Positions 48,421 to 58,377 of a stretch of DNA of 62,758 nucleotides are shown one piece after another. The DNA lies in the NCBI GenBank assembly GCA_017983795.1, contig JAGOAS010000024.1:1-62758 (forward strand), given 5' to 3'. Within the stretch, counting starts at the first letter, position 1, and each line of letters begins with the position of its first letter. The notes below the pieces were generated by a model. The model did no database searches and was not told the DNA's origin. It saw only the letters and a program-made list of their open reading frames with translations. The translations under genes and the position numbers were made by a program. The stretch comes from Piscinibacter sp. Lineage in GTDB: Bacteria > Pseudomonadota > Gammaproteobacteria > Burkholderiales > Burkholderiaceae_C.

Positions 48421-49032
48421 TCAGGCGCGCAGCGGCAGCGCCGCGCCGATGGCGATGAAGATGCCGCCGCAGGCCTGGTTGAAGCGCTTGCCGCTGCGCT
48501 CCAGCCAGGGGCGGATGCGGTGCGCCGTGCTGGCGATGACAAACTCGGTGATCACCTCGATGCCGGCGAAGGTGCCGGCCATGATCAGAAACTGCATGAC
48601 GAGGCTGCGCGCCGGGTCGATGAACTGCGGCAGGAAGGCGGCGAAGAACAGGATGCCCTTGGGGTTGGTCATCGCCGACAGCGCGCCCTGGCGGAACAGC
48701 GACCAGCCGCCGCGCTCGCTGGACAGCGCCATCAGCTCGACGCCCAGCGCCGGCGCGCGCCACACCTGGATGCCCAGCCACACGAGGTAGGCGCCGCCCA
48801 GCCACTTCAGCACCGTCAGCCAGACGAGCGAGGTCTGCAGCAGCGCGCCGATGCCGAACATCGACAGCGCGATCACGGCGACGAAGCCGAACGAGCCGCC
48901 GAAGATGGTCCACAGCGTCATGCGCCGGCCGTGCAGCGCGCCGTGCGTCAGCGCCAGCAGGCCGTTGGGGCCGGGCGAGAGCGACAGGCCGAGCGCTGCC
49001 GCGAAGTAGATCAGCCAGGTGTGCAGTGCCAT
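48421..49032 (-). CDS. LysE/RhtB-family amino acid exporter
   Basis: A 203-aa membrane protein has about six helices and the family N-terminal signature SPGPNGLLALTHGALHG. Substrate is not predictable. It shares no overlap with neighbours. Confidence 0.85.
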   Translation of the reverse strand: MALHTWLIYFAAALGLSLSPGPNGLLALTHGALHGRRMTLWTIFGGSFGFVAVIALSMFGIGALLQTSLVWLTVLKWLGGAYLVWLGIQVWRAPALGVELMALSSERGGWSLFRQGALSAMTNPKGILFFAAFLPQFIDPARSLVMQFLIMAGTFAGIEVITEFVIASTAHRIRPWLERSGKRFNQACGGIFIAIGAALPLRA

Positions 49033-49045
49033 GGGTCGCTCTTGT

Positions 49046-49561
49046 TCAGGCCAGCGTGCGCGCCAGCCAGGCGTCGACCGCCGCGCGCGTGGGCGGCAGC
49101 AGCGCAGCCTCGCCGCCGGTGAAGCGCTGCCAGTCGTCGACCAGGTGGTGCGAGACGACGGTGAGCAGCGGGATGTCGCGCGAGAGGATCTCGAGCAGCT
49201 CGGCCGAGAAGCCGCCGCCTTCGGCCTCGAGCTTGCCGAAGCGGTTGCACACGACCAGGTCGGGCTCCTCGGCAGCGGCGCTGCGCAGCACCATGCTGGC
49301 GCGCGCGAAGCCCTGCGGGTCGGCGCGGCAGGCCTTGGAGTCGCGCCCGAGCGGCTGCGAAACGAGGTAGCCGTCGCGCTTGTCGACGTCGACCAGCACC
49401 ATCTCGACCAGGCAGTCGCCGCCCGATGCGGCCGGCGCCATCAGCAGGCCGCGCACGCGCCGGCCGCGGCGGCGCTCGGCCTCGGTCACCTCGGCGAGCA
49501 AGGCATCGACGTCGCAGCTTCCGTCGTGGCGGATGGCGGCGGCACGCAGTTCCTGAGTCAT
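49046..49561 (-). CDS. DUF2478-family protein
   Basis: A 171-aa cytosolic protein begins at ATG 49561, which avoids a long unlikely extension. It resembles DUF2478 proteins, with PDLVVCNRFGKLEAEGGGFS as the conserved segment. The family often lies near molybdenum-related genes; none is seen here. Confidence 0.7.
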   Translation of the reverse strand: MTQELRAAAIRHDGSCDVDALLAEVTEAERRRGRRVRGLLMAPAASGGDCLVEMVLVDVDKRDGYLVSQPLGRDSKACRADPQGFARASMVLRSAAAEEPDLVVCNRFGKLEAEGGGFSAELLEILSRDIPLLTVVSHHLVDDWQRFTGGEAALLPPTRAAVDAWLARTLA

Positions 49562-49683
49562 GGTTGTTTCCACTATATCGCGCGCTGGCGGTGCGGCCCC
49601 CACATCCGTCACGCAAACAGGGCTCACGCCGGGCGCAGCGCGGCCGATCATTCCTTGGCAACACGCGCGCGAAAGGCAGCCCC

Positions 49684-51180
49684 ATGAACATCGATCCCCT
49701 CCTCAGCGCAGGCGCCGCCGCGGCGCTGGCCGTGGCCGCCGGCGCCGGCGCGCTCTGGTGGCGTCGGCGCGGCCCGGTGCAGGCGGCCGCGGCGCCGGCC
49801 GCCGTCAGCGGCGTGGACGCGCTCACCGGCCTGCCGACGCTGGAGCGCTTCGAGCCGCTGCTGACCGAACGTGTGATCGCGGTCGAGAAAGCCGGCCGCG
49901 ACGGCTGCCTGCTGGTGATCGGCGTCGACGAGCTGCGCCTGCTGCGCGACGCCGCCGGCGCGCCCTGGGCCGAGCGCGTGCTCGCCGCGGCCGCCGCCAA
50001 CCTGCGCGCCGAGATCGGCGCCTCGACGCCGCTGGCGCGCATCGACGCCGACGTCTTCGGCCTGTGGCTGGACGCGCCGCGCGAAGCCGGCGAGAAGCTG
50101 GCGCACCGTCTCGTGCAACTCTTCGACGCGCCGCTGACGGTCGACGGCCACGCGCTGGTCGTGCCGCTGTCCATCGGCCTCGCGCTCGCGCCCGAGCACG
50201 GCGGCGGCCCGCGCCTGATCGGCCGCGCGGCAGCGGCGATGCAGTCGGTGCGGCGCAGCGGCGGCCACGGCCACGCGGTGTTCGATTCACGCATCGACGC
50301 CAACCACAACGAGGAACTGCTGATCACGCGCGAGCTGCAGCACGCGGTGGTGAAGCGCCAGCTCGAGCTCTTCTTCCAGCCGCGCATCGACGCGACGACG
50401 CTGCAGATCAGCGCCGTCGAGGCGCTGCTGCGCTGGCGCCACCCGACGCTCGGGCTGGTGAGCCCGGCGCGCTTCATTCCGGTGGCCGAGCGCCACGGGC
50501 TGATCGAGACCATCGGCGGCTGGGCGCTCGACGCCGCGCTGCGCCAGGCCGCCGCGTGGCGCGCCGCGGGCGTCAAGCTGCGCGTGGCGGTGAACATCTC
50601 CGGCGTGCAGTTTCGCCAGGACGATTTCGCCCACCGCCTCGAGCGCGGCCTGAAGGCGCACAACGTGCCGGCCGAGGGCCTGCTGTGCGAGTTGACGCAG
50701 ACCGCGGCGATGGAGAACACCGAGGCCACGCGCCGCGCCTTCGAGCGCCTGGGCCGCCTCGGCGTGGAGGTGTCGATCGACGATTTCGCCGCCGGCGATG
50801 CCGGGCTGGCGGCGCTGTCGCACCAGCCGGTGCGCGAGCTGCAGATCGACCGCGCCACGGTGGCCGCGCTGGCGCGCAGCCACGATGCGCGAGCGATGGT
50901 CGAGAGCGCCGTGCGGGCCGCGCGCGAGCTCGGCCTGCGCGTGGTGGCCGAGGGCATCGAGACCGAGGCGCAGCGCGATGCCGCGGTGCGCCTGGGCTGC
51001 CACCAGCTGCAGGGCTACCTGATCGCGCGGCCGATGAGCGCACGCGCCGTGCTGCTGTGGGCGGCCGACGCCGCCACCACGCTGGCGCAGAGCTTCCCCG
51101 GCTTCAAGGACACGCTGCCGATGGCGGCGCCGCCGGCCGCGGCCGGCTTCGCCGCGACGCGCATCTCGCTGCAGCGTTGA
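49684..51180 (+). CDS. EAL-domain protein with degenerate GGDEF domain
   Basis: A 498-aa protein has an N-terminal helix (about residues 8-26), a GGDEF-like domain whose active motif is replaced by DADVF, and an EAL domain starting near residue 220 with VEALLRWRHP, ELTQ, IDDFAAG and VVAEGIET. The first domain should not make c-di-GMP. Phosphodiesterase activity is possible but some EAL residues deviate from consensus. Confidence 0.82.
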   Translation: MNIDPLLSAGAAAALAVAAGAGALWWRRRGPVQAAAAPAAVSGVDALTGLPTLERFEPLLTERVIAVEKAGRDGCLLVIGVDELRLLRDAAGAPWAERVLAAAAANLRAEIGASTPLARIDADVFGLWLDAPREAGEKLAHRLVQLFDAPLTVDGHALVVPLSIGLALAPEHGGGPRLIGRAAAAMQSVRRSGGHGHAVFDSRIDANHNEELLITRELQHAVVKRQLELFFQPRIDATTLQISAVEALLRWRHPTLGLVSPARFIPVAERHGLIETIGGWALDAALRQAAAWRAAGVKLRVAVNISGVQFRQDDFAHRLERGLKAHNVPAEGLLCELTQTAAMENTEATRRAFERLGRLGVEVSIDDFAAGDAGLAALSHQPVRELQIDRATVAALARSHDARAMVESAVRAARELGLRVVAEGIETEAQRDAAVRLGCHQLQGYLIARPMSARAVLLWAADAATTLAQSFPGFKDTLPMAAPPAAAGFAATRISLQR

Positions 51181-51190
51181 GTCGGCGGCG

Positions 51191-52375
51191 TCAGGGCGGC
51201 CCGTCGTCGTTCGCCGCGCGGGTGCGCCAGCCGCGCGCCGCGAGCACGCTCGCGGTGTGCTCGCCCAGCCGCGGCGCCGGCGTGCGCAGCCGCCCCGGCG
51301 TGTCCGACAGCTTGGGCACGATGCCCGGCACCTTGAGAGGCCGGCCATCGGCATCGTGCGTCTGCACGATCATGTCGCGCGCCTGGTATTGCGGGTCGGC
51401 CGCGATGTCGGCCACGCTGTAGATGCGGCCGGCCGGCACGGCGGCCGCATCGAGCGCGGCGAGCACCTCGGCGATGGTCCGCTGCAGCGTCCAGGCCTCG
51501 ATCGCCGCGTCGATCTCGGCCACGCGCGCGACGCGGCCGTCGTTGCGCGCCAGGCCCGGGTCTTCGGCCAGCTCGGGCCGCACGATGGCGCGCATCAGGC
51601 GCTTGAAGATGCCGTCGCCGTTGCCGCCGATCAGCACATAGGCGCCGTCGCCGCAGCGGTAGGCGTTGCTCGGCGCGATGCCGGGCAGCGCCGAACCCGC
51701 CGCGCCGCGCACCGCGCCGAAGGCGTCGTACTCGGGCAGCAGGCTCTCCATCACGTTGAAGACGCTCTCGTACAAGGCGACATCGACCACCTGGCCCTGG
51801 CCGCCGTTCACCTCGCGGTGGCGCAGCGCCAGCAGCACGCCGATCACGCCGTGCAGCGCGGCCAGCGTGTCGCCAATCGAGACGCCGCAGCGCACCGGCA
51901 CGCGCCCCGGCTCGCCGGTGAGGTGTCGCAAGCCCCCCATCGCCTCGCCGAGCACGCCGAAGCCGGGCTTGTCGCGGTAGGGCCCGGTCTGCCCGTAGCC
52001 GGAGACGCGCAGCATGATCAGTTTCGGGTTGGCCGCATGCAGCGCCTCCCATCCCAGGCCCCAGGCTTCCAGCGTGCCGGGCTTGAAGTTCTCGATCAGC
52101 ACGTCGGCCTCGGCGGCCAGCGCGCGCACCGCGGCCTGGCCGGAGGCAGCGCGCAGATCGAGCGCCACCGAGCGCTTGTTGCGCGACTGCACTTCCCACC
52201 ACACCGAAGTGCCTTCGCGCAGCAGCCGCCAGCCGCGCAGCGGATCGCCGCCTTCGAGCGGCTCGATCTTGATGACGTCGGCGCCGAAGTCGGCCAGCGT
52301 CTTGCCCGCGAACGGCCCGGCGATGAGCTGGCCGAGTTCGAGCACCTTCAGGCCGGCGAGGGCGTCGACGTTCAT
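51191..52375 (-). CDS. CaiB/BaiF-type CoA transferase
   Basis: A 394-aa family III CoA transferase starts MNVDALAGLKVLELGQLIA and contains the DVALYES segment and the RRSVALDL-like NKRSVALDLR. It transfers CoA between carboxylic acids; the substrate is unknown. It overlaps the RidA gene by 4 nt. Confidence 0.88.
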   Translation of the reverse strand: MNVDALAGLKVLELGQLIAGPFAGKTLADFGADVIKIEPLEGGDPLRGWRLLREGTSVWWEVQSRNKRSVALDLRAASGQAAVRALAAEADVLIENFKPGTLEAWGLGWEALHAANPKLIMLRVSGYGQTGPYRDKPGFGVLGEAMGGLRHLTGEPGRVPVRCGVSIGDTLAALHGVIGVLLALRHREVNGGQGQVVDVALYESVFNVMESLLPEYDAFGAVRGAAGSALPGIAPSNAYRCGDGAYVLIGGNGDGIFKRLMRAIVRPELAEDPGLARNDGRVARVAEIDAAIEAWTLQRTIAEVLAALDAAAVPAGRIYSVADIAADPQYQARDMIVQTHDADGRPLKVPGIVPKLSDTPGRLRTPAPRLGEHTASVLAARGWRTRAANDDGPP

Positions 52376-52761
52376 GCCGCCGCCCTCACCCGCGCCGTCA
52401 CCTCGATCTCGATGCGCATGCGCTCGTCGAGCAGCCCGGCGCAGATCATGGTCGCGGCCGGGCGCACCGGGCCCATCACCTTCGCCAGCACCGGCATGGC
52501 GGCGTGGAAATCCTCGCGCGTGGGCACGATGTAGTGCACGCGCACGATGTCGGCGAGCGTCGCGCCCGCGTCGGCCAGCGCGCGCTCGATGTTGCGCCAG
52601 CACTGCTCGGCCTGCGCGGCCGCGCCCTCGGGGATGCTCATGCTCGCGTAGTCGAAGCCGGTGGTGCCGGAGACGAAGATCCACTCGCCGTCGACCAGCG
52701 CGCGGCTGTAGCCGATCTGCGCCTCGTAGGGCGAGCCGGAGCTGATGAGGCGGCGCGTCAT
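52372..52761 (-). CDS. RidA/YjgF-family protein
   Basis: A 129-aa protein matches the RidA superfamily in length and motifs (FVSGTTGFD and an IEIEVTARV end). RidA proteins hydrolyse reactive enamine/imine intermediates, which fits the adjacent PLP enzyme. It overlaps both neighbours by 4 nt. Confidence 0.85.
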   Translation of the reverse strand: MTRRLISSGSPYEAQIGYSRALVDGEWIFVSGTTGFDYASMSIPEGAAAQAEQCWRNIERALADAGATLADIVRVHYIVPTREDFHAAMPVLAKVMGPVRPAATMICAGLLDERMRIEIEVTARVRAAA

Positions 52762-53786
52762 GCCGCATCTCCCAGCACGACGCGCTCGTAGGCGTGCAGC
52801 GCCGGCAGGCCGCCGGTGTGCACGAACAGCACGCGCTCGTTGGCGCCGATCTCGCCGCGCCGCGCCAGGCCGATCAGGCCGGCCATCACCTTGCCGGTGT
52901 AGACCGGGTCGAGCAGCAGGCCCTCGCTGCGCGCCGCGAGCTGCACCGCCTCCACCATGGCCGCATTGGGCACCGAGTATTTGGGCTGCCAGAAGCCGCC
53001 CACGCATTGCACCGCCTCGGCCGGCACCGTGAAGCCCAGGCCCAGCAGGTCGACCACGGCCTGCGCTTCCTTGAGCACCAGCGGCGCCTGCTGATCGGGG
53101 TCGCGGCTCACGCCGATGCCGGTGAGCGGAATGCGGATGTTGTTGCCGAGAAAGCCGGCCACCAGCCCGCCGTGCGTGCCCGAGCTGCCCGAGCCGACCA
53201 CCACGCGGTCGAAGCGCAGGCCCTGCTCGAAGCACTGCTGCTGCAGCTCCTGCGCGCAGGCCACGTAGCCGAGGCCGCCGAGCGCATTCGAGCCGCCGCC
53301 GGGGATGACGTAGCCCTTGCGGCCCGCGGCCTTCAGCTCATCGGCCACCTTCGTCATCGCCGCGGCCATGTCGGTGCCGGCGGGCACCACGGTGAGCGCC
53401 TCCACGCCCATCAGGCGGAACATGAAGTGGTTGCCGCTGCCGTGCGGGTCGTAGCTGTCCGGCACGCGTTCCTCGATGACGAAGCGGCACTTCAAGCCTT
53501 CCTTCAACGCCGCGGCCAGCGTGATGCGGCAATGGTTGCTCTGCGGCGCGCCGCAGGTGATCAGCGTGTCGGCGCCCTGCGCGAGCGCGTCGGCGACGAG
53601 GAACTCGAGCTTGCGCGTCTTGTTGCCGCCGGGGAAGAGGCCGAGCATGTCGTCGCGCTTGACCCAGAGCTCGGGCCCGCGGCCGCCGGGGCAGCTGGCG
53701 GCGAGCGCCGCCGACAGATGCGGCAGCGGCTCGAGCGGCGTGGCGTAGGGCGTGTAGCGGCGGCGCGGGAAGCAGGAGAGATCCAT
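52758..53786 (-). CDS. dcyD: D-cysteine desulfhydrase / ACC deaminase-family PLP enzyme
   Basis: A 342-aa fold-type II PLP enzyme with the catalytic lysine in GGNKTRKLEF, the phosphate loop GSGSSGTHGG and CGAPQSNHCR. It would deaminate D-cysteine or a related D-amino acid. It is first in a unit with RidA and the CoA transferase. Confidence 0.83.
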   Translation of the reverse strand: MDLSCFPRRRYTPYATPLEPLPHLSAALAASCPGGRGPELWVKRDDMLGLFPGGNKTRKLEFLVADALAQGADTLITCGAPQSNHCRITLAAALKEGLKCRFVIEERVPDSYDPHGSGNHFMFRLMGVEALTVVPAGTDMAAAMTKVADELKAAGRKGYVIPGGGSNALGGLGYVACAQELQQQCFEQGLRFDRVVVGSGSSGTHGGLVAGFLGNNIRIPLTGIGVSRDPDQQAPLVLKEAQAVVDLLGLGFTVPAEAVQCVGGFWQPKYSVPNAAMVEAVQLAARSEGLLLDPVYTGKVMAGLIGLARRGEIGANERVLFVHTGGLPALHAYERVVLGDAA

Positions 53787-53833
53787 GGCAGGACGAGGGT
53801 GGTCGCGGGAGACCACCATCATCCCAGATGACG

Positions 53834-55264
53834 CTAGGCCGGTGCCGGCATCGACGTGTCGGAGAGTACGTCGCCGAGGCGGAAGCACAGCTCGGCGCCG
53901 CGCCCGGCGCGCGGCTCGGCCCAGATGCGGCCGCCCATCGCCTCGACGGCGCGGCGCGCCACGCTCAGGCCCAGGCCGTGGCCTTGCTGGCGTGCCCCGG
54001 GGGCGCGGAAGAAGGGCTCGAACAGGCGCGGCGCCAGCTCGGCCGGAAAGCCGCAGCCGTTGTCCTTCACGCACACCACCACGTCGTGCCCGTCCACCGT
54101 GGTGTTCACCTCGACGCAGGGTTCGTCGGCGTCGCTGGAGAACTTCACCGCGTTGCCGATCAGGTTGACCAGCGCAGTGCGCAGCAGCACCGGGTCGGCC
54201 AGCAGCACGCCGGGCATCGCGCTGCAGCGCACGTTGGCGGCTCGCGCCGCGGGCTGCGCGAGCCGCACCTCGTCGATGGCCGATTCGACCACGCGCGCCA
54301 GCTGCACCGGCACGCGCTGCGCCGGCGCGTCGCCGACACGCGCCAGTTCGAGCATGGCGTTGACCATCTTCACGGAAGCGTCGCATTGTTCGGCGATGAG
54401 CGGCAGCGCGCGGTTGGCGAGCGTGGCGTCGCCGCGCGCCATCGCGTCGACGGCCGTGCGCGCCAGCTGCGCCATGCCGCCCAGCGGGCCGCGCAGGTCG
54501 TGCGAGACGCCGCGGTTGAACGATTCCAGGCCGGCCACCAGCTCGTGCAGGTGCGCGGTGCGCTCGGCGACGCGCGCCTCGAGGCGCTGGTTGGCATCGC
54601 GCAGCTGCGCCTCGGCCTCGGTGCGGCGCTCGATCTCGCGCGCCAGCGCGCGGTGCCGGCGCAGCAGGCTGACCGTCAGCACCAGCATGCCGAAGGCGAT
54701 CACCGCCACGCCGGTGTAGTAGCGCAAGTCGCCGCTGTCCACGCCGGCGGCGGCCAGCGCGAAGGGCAGCAGCGGCAGCGTCAGCAGCGCGATGCCGAGC
54801 AGGCCGTGCGCGTTGCCCGGCTCCTGGCGCGCGCGCTCGAAGGCCAGCAGCGCCACGCCGAGATAGGGCAGCAGGCCGGCGACGTGATAGCTGCGGTGCG
54901 AGAGCACACCGCCGACGGCCAGCCAGGCGATGCTCGCCAGCGCGGGCAGGCAGCACAGCAGCACGAAACGGCGCATCCAGCCCGAGGGCCAGCCGAGGTA
55001 GAGCGCCACGCCGATGGCGCGCAGCAGGATGGCCACGCCGACCGCCGCGGCCGAGACGCGCTCGGTCAGCGTGTCGATGTCGGCGCCGGTGTTGGGCGCC
55101 AGGCCGCTGAGGAAGTACCAGCCGGAGGCGACCGCGAAGCCGATCGCCAGCAGCCAGGTGCCGGGCTCGCGCGAGCGCAGCCACACGGCGGTGAACATGA
55201 CCGCCAGCACGACCATCACCAGCGCTTCGACGACGACGATGCTCAACCCGATTGCCTGCAACAA
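53834..55264 (-). CDS. Membrane sensor histidine kinase
   Basis: A kinase of about 476 aa has seven predicted helices (within the first 230 residues), a coiled coil, HisKA box GVSHDLRGPLGG and HATPase motifs (NLIGNAVKF, DNGCGF, GHGLGLSVARR). The frame remains open to ATG 55390, but that start overlaps the divergent amidase start, so a TTG near 55264 is used here with low certainty. No response regulator is adjacent. Confidence 0.8.
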   Translation of the reverse strand: MLQAIGLSIVVVEALVMVVLAVMFTAVWLRSREPGTWLLAIGFAVASGWYFLSGLAPNTGADIDTLTERVSAAAVGVAILLRAIGVALYLGWPSGWMRRFVLLCCLPALASIAWLAVGGVLSHRSYHVAGLLPYLGVALLAFERARQEPGNAHGLLGIALLTLPLLPFALAAAGVDSGDLRYYTGVAVIAFGMLVLTVSLLRRHRALAREIERRTEAEAQLRDANQRLEARVAERTAHLHELVAGLESFNRGVSHDLRGPLGGMAQLARTAVDAMARGDATLANRALPLIAEQCDASVKMVNAMLELARVGDAPAQRVPVQLARVVESAIDEVRLAQPAARAANVRCSAMPGVLLADPVLLRTALVNLIGNAVKFSSDADEPCVEVNTTVDGHDVVVCVKDNGCGFPAELAPRLFEPFFRAPGARQQGHGLGLSVARRAVEAMGGRIWAEPRAGRGAELCFRLGDVLSDTSMPAPA

Positions 55265-55388
55265 TTTGTGCGCCGATGCTAGCGGCGCGGCACGCGCCGC
55301 GCGATTGCGCTGGCGCAGAGCGAGGCCGTGGCGGTCTACTCGATCACGCAAAGGGGCCAGGGTTAACCCCGGAAGCCGGCTCGCTACC

Positions 55389-56873
55389 ATGCCCTCGCCG
55401 CTGCATCACCCCATGGATCTCTCCGACCCCACCGCGCTGAGCGCGCTCGAACTCTCGCGCGCCATCCGCGCGCGCGAGCTCTCCTGCCGCGAGGTGATGA
55501 GCGCCTTCCTCGCGCGCATCCAGCGCCTGAACCCGCGGTTCAAGGCCCTCGTCAACCTCGCGCCCGACGAGGCCCTGCTGCGCGAGGCCGATGCCGCCGA
55601 CGCCGAACTCGCGCGCGGCCACTGGCGCGGCTGGATGCACGGCCTGCCGCAGGCGATCAAGGACACCGGCCAGGCCGCCGGATTCCCCACCACCTTCGGC
55701 TGCGAGCTGCTGAAGGACATGACGGCGCGCGAGGACAGCCTCTACGTCGCGCGCATGAAGGCGGCCGGCTGCATTGTCGTAGCCAAGACCAACATGCCCG
55801 AGTTCGGCCTGGGCTCGCACACCTACAACGCGCTGTTCGGCACCACCGTCAACGCCTGGGACCGCACGCGCAGCGCCGGCGGCAGCAGCGGCGGCGCGGC
55901 GGTGGCGATCGCGCAGCGCCTGCTGCCGGTGGCCGACGGCTCCGACTTCATGGGCTCGCTGCGCAACCCCGCGGCCTGGAACCACCTGTTCGGCCTGCGC
56001 CCCAGCCAGGGCCGCGTGCCGGGCTGGCCGCGGCCGGATCTGTTCGTCGCGCAGCTCGCCACCGACGGCCCGATGGCGCGCACCGCGGCCGATCTCGCCG
56101 CGCTGCTGCGCACCCAGGCCGGCCCGGATCCGCGCGTGCCGCTGGCGCTGGCCGAGCCGCTTCCTGATGCCGAGGCACCGGCACGCAGCTTCGCCGGAAT
56201 GCGCATCGGCTGGCTGGGCGACTTGCGCGGCCACCTCGCCGTCGAGCCCGGCATCCTCGAAGTCTGCGAAGGCGCGCTGCGCACGATGGAAGCGGCCGGC
56301 GCGATCGTCGAGCCGCTCGCACCCGGCTTCTCGCCCGCCGCGGTGTGGGAGGCCTGGCTGGTGTGGCGGCGCGCGCTGGTCGCGCCCGGCGTCGCCGCCG
56401 TGCTCGGCCTGCCCGGCGCGCGCGAGCGCATCAAGCCCGAGGCGCTGTGGGAGCACGACCAGGCGCAAGGCCTTTCCTTCAACGAGTTCATGCGCGCCAG
56501 CACGCTGCGCAGCAGCTTCCACGCGCAGATGCTCAGGCACTTCGCGCGCTTCGACCTGCTGGCCCTGCCGGTGGCGCAGGTCTGGCCCTTCGACGCGGCG
56601 CAGACCTGGCCGCGCCAGATCGCCGGCCGCAGCATGGACACCTACCACCGCTGGATGGAAGCGACGCTCTACGCCACCTTCGCCGGCGCGCCGGCGCTCA
56701 GCCTGCCGGCCGGCTTCGATGCAGCCGGCCGCCTGCCCATGGGCCTGCAGCTGATCGCCGCACCGCGCGCCGACGCGCTGCTGCTCGACGTGGCCGCGGC
56801 CTGGGAGGCGCTCGACCCCGGGTGGCTGGCGCGGCGCCCGCCCGAGCCGGCAGCCGCCGCAGAAGCCGTCTGA
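55389..56873 (+). CDS. Amidase-signature family enzyme
   Basis: A 494-aa amidase with the catalytic triad: lysine in AIKDTG and the two serines of the AGGSSGG motif region. Substrate is unknown. ATG at 55389 or 55413 may be the start. Confidence 0.86.
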   Translation: MPSPLHHPMDLSDPTALSALELSRAIRARELSCREVMSAFLARIQRLNPRFKALVNLAPDEALLREADAADAELARGHWRGWMHGLPQAIKDTGQAAGFPTTFGCELLKDMTAREDSLYVARMKAAGCIVVAKTNMPEFGLGSHTYNALFGTTVNAWDRTRSAGGSSGGAAVAIAQRLLPVADGSDFMGSLRNPAAWNHLFGLRPSQGRVPGWPRPDLFVAQLATDGPMARTAADLAALLRTQAGPDPRVPLALAEPLPDAEAPARSFAGMRIGWLGDLRGHLAVEPGILEVCEGALRTMEAAGAIVEPLAPGFSPAAVWEAWLVWRRALVAPGVAAVLGLPGARERIKPEALWEHDQAQGLSFNEFMRASTLRSSFHAQMLRHFARFDLLALPVAQVWPFDAAQTWPRQIAGRSMDTYHRWMEATLYATFAGAPALSLPAGFDAAGRLPMGLQLIAAPRADALLLDVAAAWEALDPGWLARRPPEPAAAAEAV

Positions 56874-56910
56874 GCCACGGGGCCAAGCCGTCCCCGGCAC
56901 ACTGGGCGGC

Positions 56911-58374
56911 ATGAGCGCCTTCGGCTTCGACCATTCCTACGCCCGCGAGCTGCCCGGCGCCTCCGTCGCCTGGAAGCCTGCGCCGGTGCCGGCGCCGCGG
57001 CTGCTCTTTCTCAACGACGCGCTCGCGCAGAAGCTGGGCCTCGATCCGGCGGCGCTGCGTGCCGACGACGCCGCGGCGATCTTCGCCGGCAACACATTGC
57101 CCAGCGATGCACAACCGATCGCCCAGGCCTACGCCGGCCACCAGTTCGGCGGCTTCTCGCCACAGCTCGGCGACGGCCGCGCGCTGCTGCTGGGCGAGCT
57201 GGTCGACCCGAGCGGCCGGCGCCGCGACATCGCCTTCAAGGGCTCGGGCCGCACGCCCTTCTCGCGCGGCGGCGACGGCAAGGCCGCCATCGGCCCGATG
57301 CTGCGCGAGGTGCTGATCGGCGAGGCCATGCACGCGCTCGGCATTCCGACCACGCGTGCGCTGGCGGTGGCGGCCACCGGCGAGCCGGTCTACCGCGAGC
57401 GGCCGCTGCCCGGCGCGGTGCTGACGCGCGTGGCGGCCAGCCACCTGCGCGTCGGCACCTTCCAGTTCTTCGCCTCGCGCGGCGATCTCGAAGCGCTGCG
57501 CCGCCTGGTCGACTACACGATCGCGCGCCACGACCCCGAGCTCGCCGGCACGCCCGATGCGCCGCTGGCGCTGCTGCGCGCGGTGGCGCGGCGCCAGGCA
57601 GCGCTGATCGCGCAGTGGATGAACGTCGGCTTCATCCACGGCGTGATGAATACCGACAACATGACGATCTCCGGCGAGACCATCGACTACGGCCCCTGCG
57701 CCTTCATGGAAGGCTACGACCCGGCCGCGGTGTTCAGCAGCATCGACCACGGCGGGCGCTACGCCTACGGCAACCAGCCCAACATCGCGCGCTGGAACCT
57801 GGCACGCTTTGCCGAGGCGCTGCTGCCGCTGCTGGCCGATGCCGACGACGAAGCAGCAGTGCAGCGCGTGGTGGCGCAGGCGATGGAGGTGATCGACGCC
57901 TTCCCGGCCTGGTACGAGGCCGAGCTGCTGCGCGGGCAGCGCGCCAAGCTGGGCCTCGCCGATGCGCAGGAAGGCGACGCGGCGCTGGCCGCCGACTGGC
58001 TCGCGCTGCTGCACGCGCAGCGCGCCGACTTCACGCAAGCCTGGCGCGCGCTGGCCGATGCGGCCGAGGGCCGCGAGGCGCCGCTGCGCTCACTGCTGGC
58101 CGAGCCTGCCAGCGCCGACGCCTGGCTGGCGCGCTGGCGCGAACGGAGCGCCCACGATGCGGCGCGCCTGCGCGCGGCCAACCCGCGCATCGTGCCGCGC
58201 AACCAGCGTGTCGAGGAGGCGCTGGCCGCCGCCACCGAAGGCGATCTCGCGCCCTTCGAGCAATTGCTGGCAGCGCTGCGGAAACCCTTCGACGACGCGC
58301 CCGAGTTGGCGCCTTATGCCGAGCCGGCACCGGCGGAAATCACCGCCGGCTACCAGACCTTCTGCGGCACCTGA
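56911..58374 (+). CDS. selO: Protein adenylyltransferase SelO
   Basis: A 487-aa pseudokinase-fold enzyme transfers AMP to protein side chains. It shows FKGSGRTPFSRGGDG, the catalytic HGVMNTDNM and DYGPC, and the conserved C-terminal cysteine in TFCGT (selenocysteine in some relatives). Length matches the family. Confidence 0.93.
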   Translation: MSAFGFDHSYARELPGASVAWKPAPVPAPRLLFLNDALAQKLGLDPAALRADDAAAIFAGNTLPSDAQPIAQAYAGHQFGGFSPQLGDGRALLLGELVDPSGRRRDIAFKGSGRTPFSRGGDGKAAIGPMLREVLIGEAMHALGIPTTRALAVAATGEPVYRERPLPGAVLTRVAASHLRVGTFQFFASRGDLEALRRLVDYTIARHDPELAGTPDAPLALLRAVARRQAALIAQWMNVGFIHGVMNTDNMTISGETIDYGPCAFMEGYDPAAVFSSIDHGGRYAYGNQPNIARWNLARFAEALLPLLADADDEAAVQRVVAQAMEVIDAFPAWYEAELLRGQRAKLGLADAQEGDAALAADWLALLHAQRADFTQAWRALADAAEGREAPLRSLLAEPASADAWLARWRERSAHDAARLRAANPRIVPRNQRVEEALAAATEGDLAPFEQLLAALRKPFDDAPELAPYAEPAPAEITAGYQTFCGT

Positions 58375-58377
58375 GCG

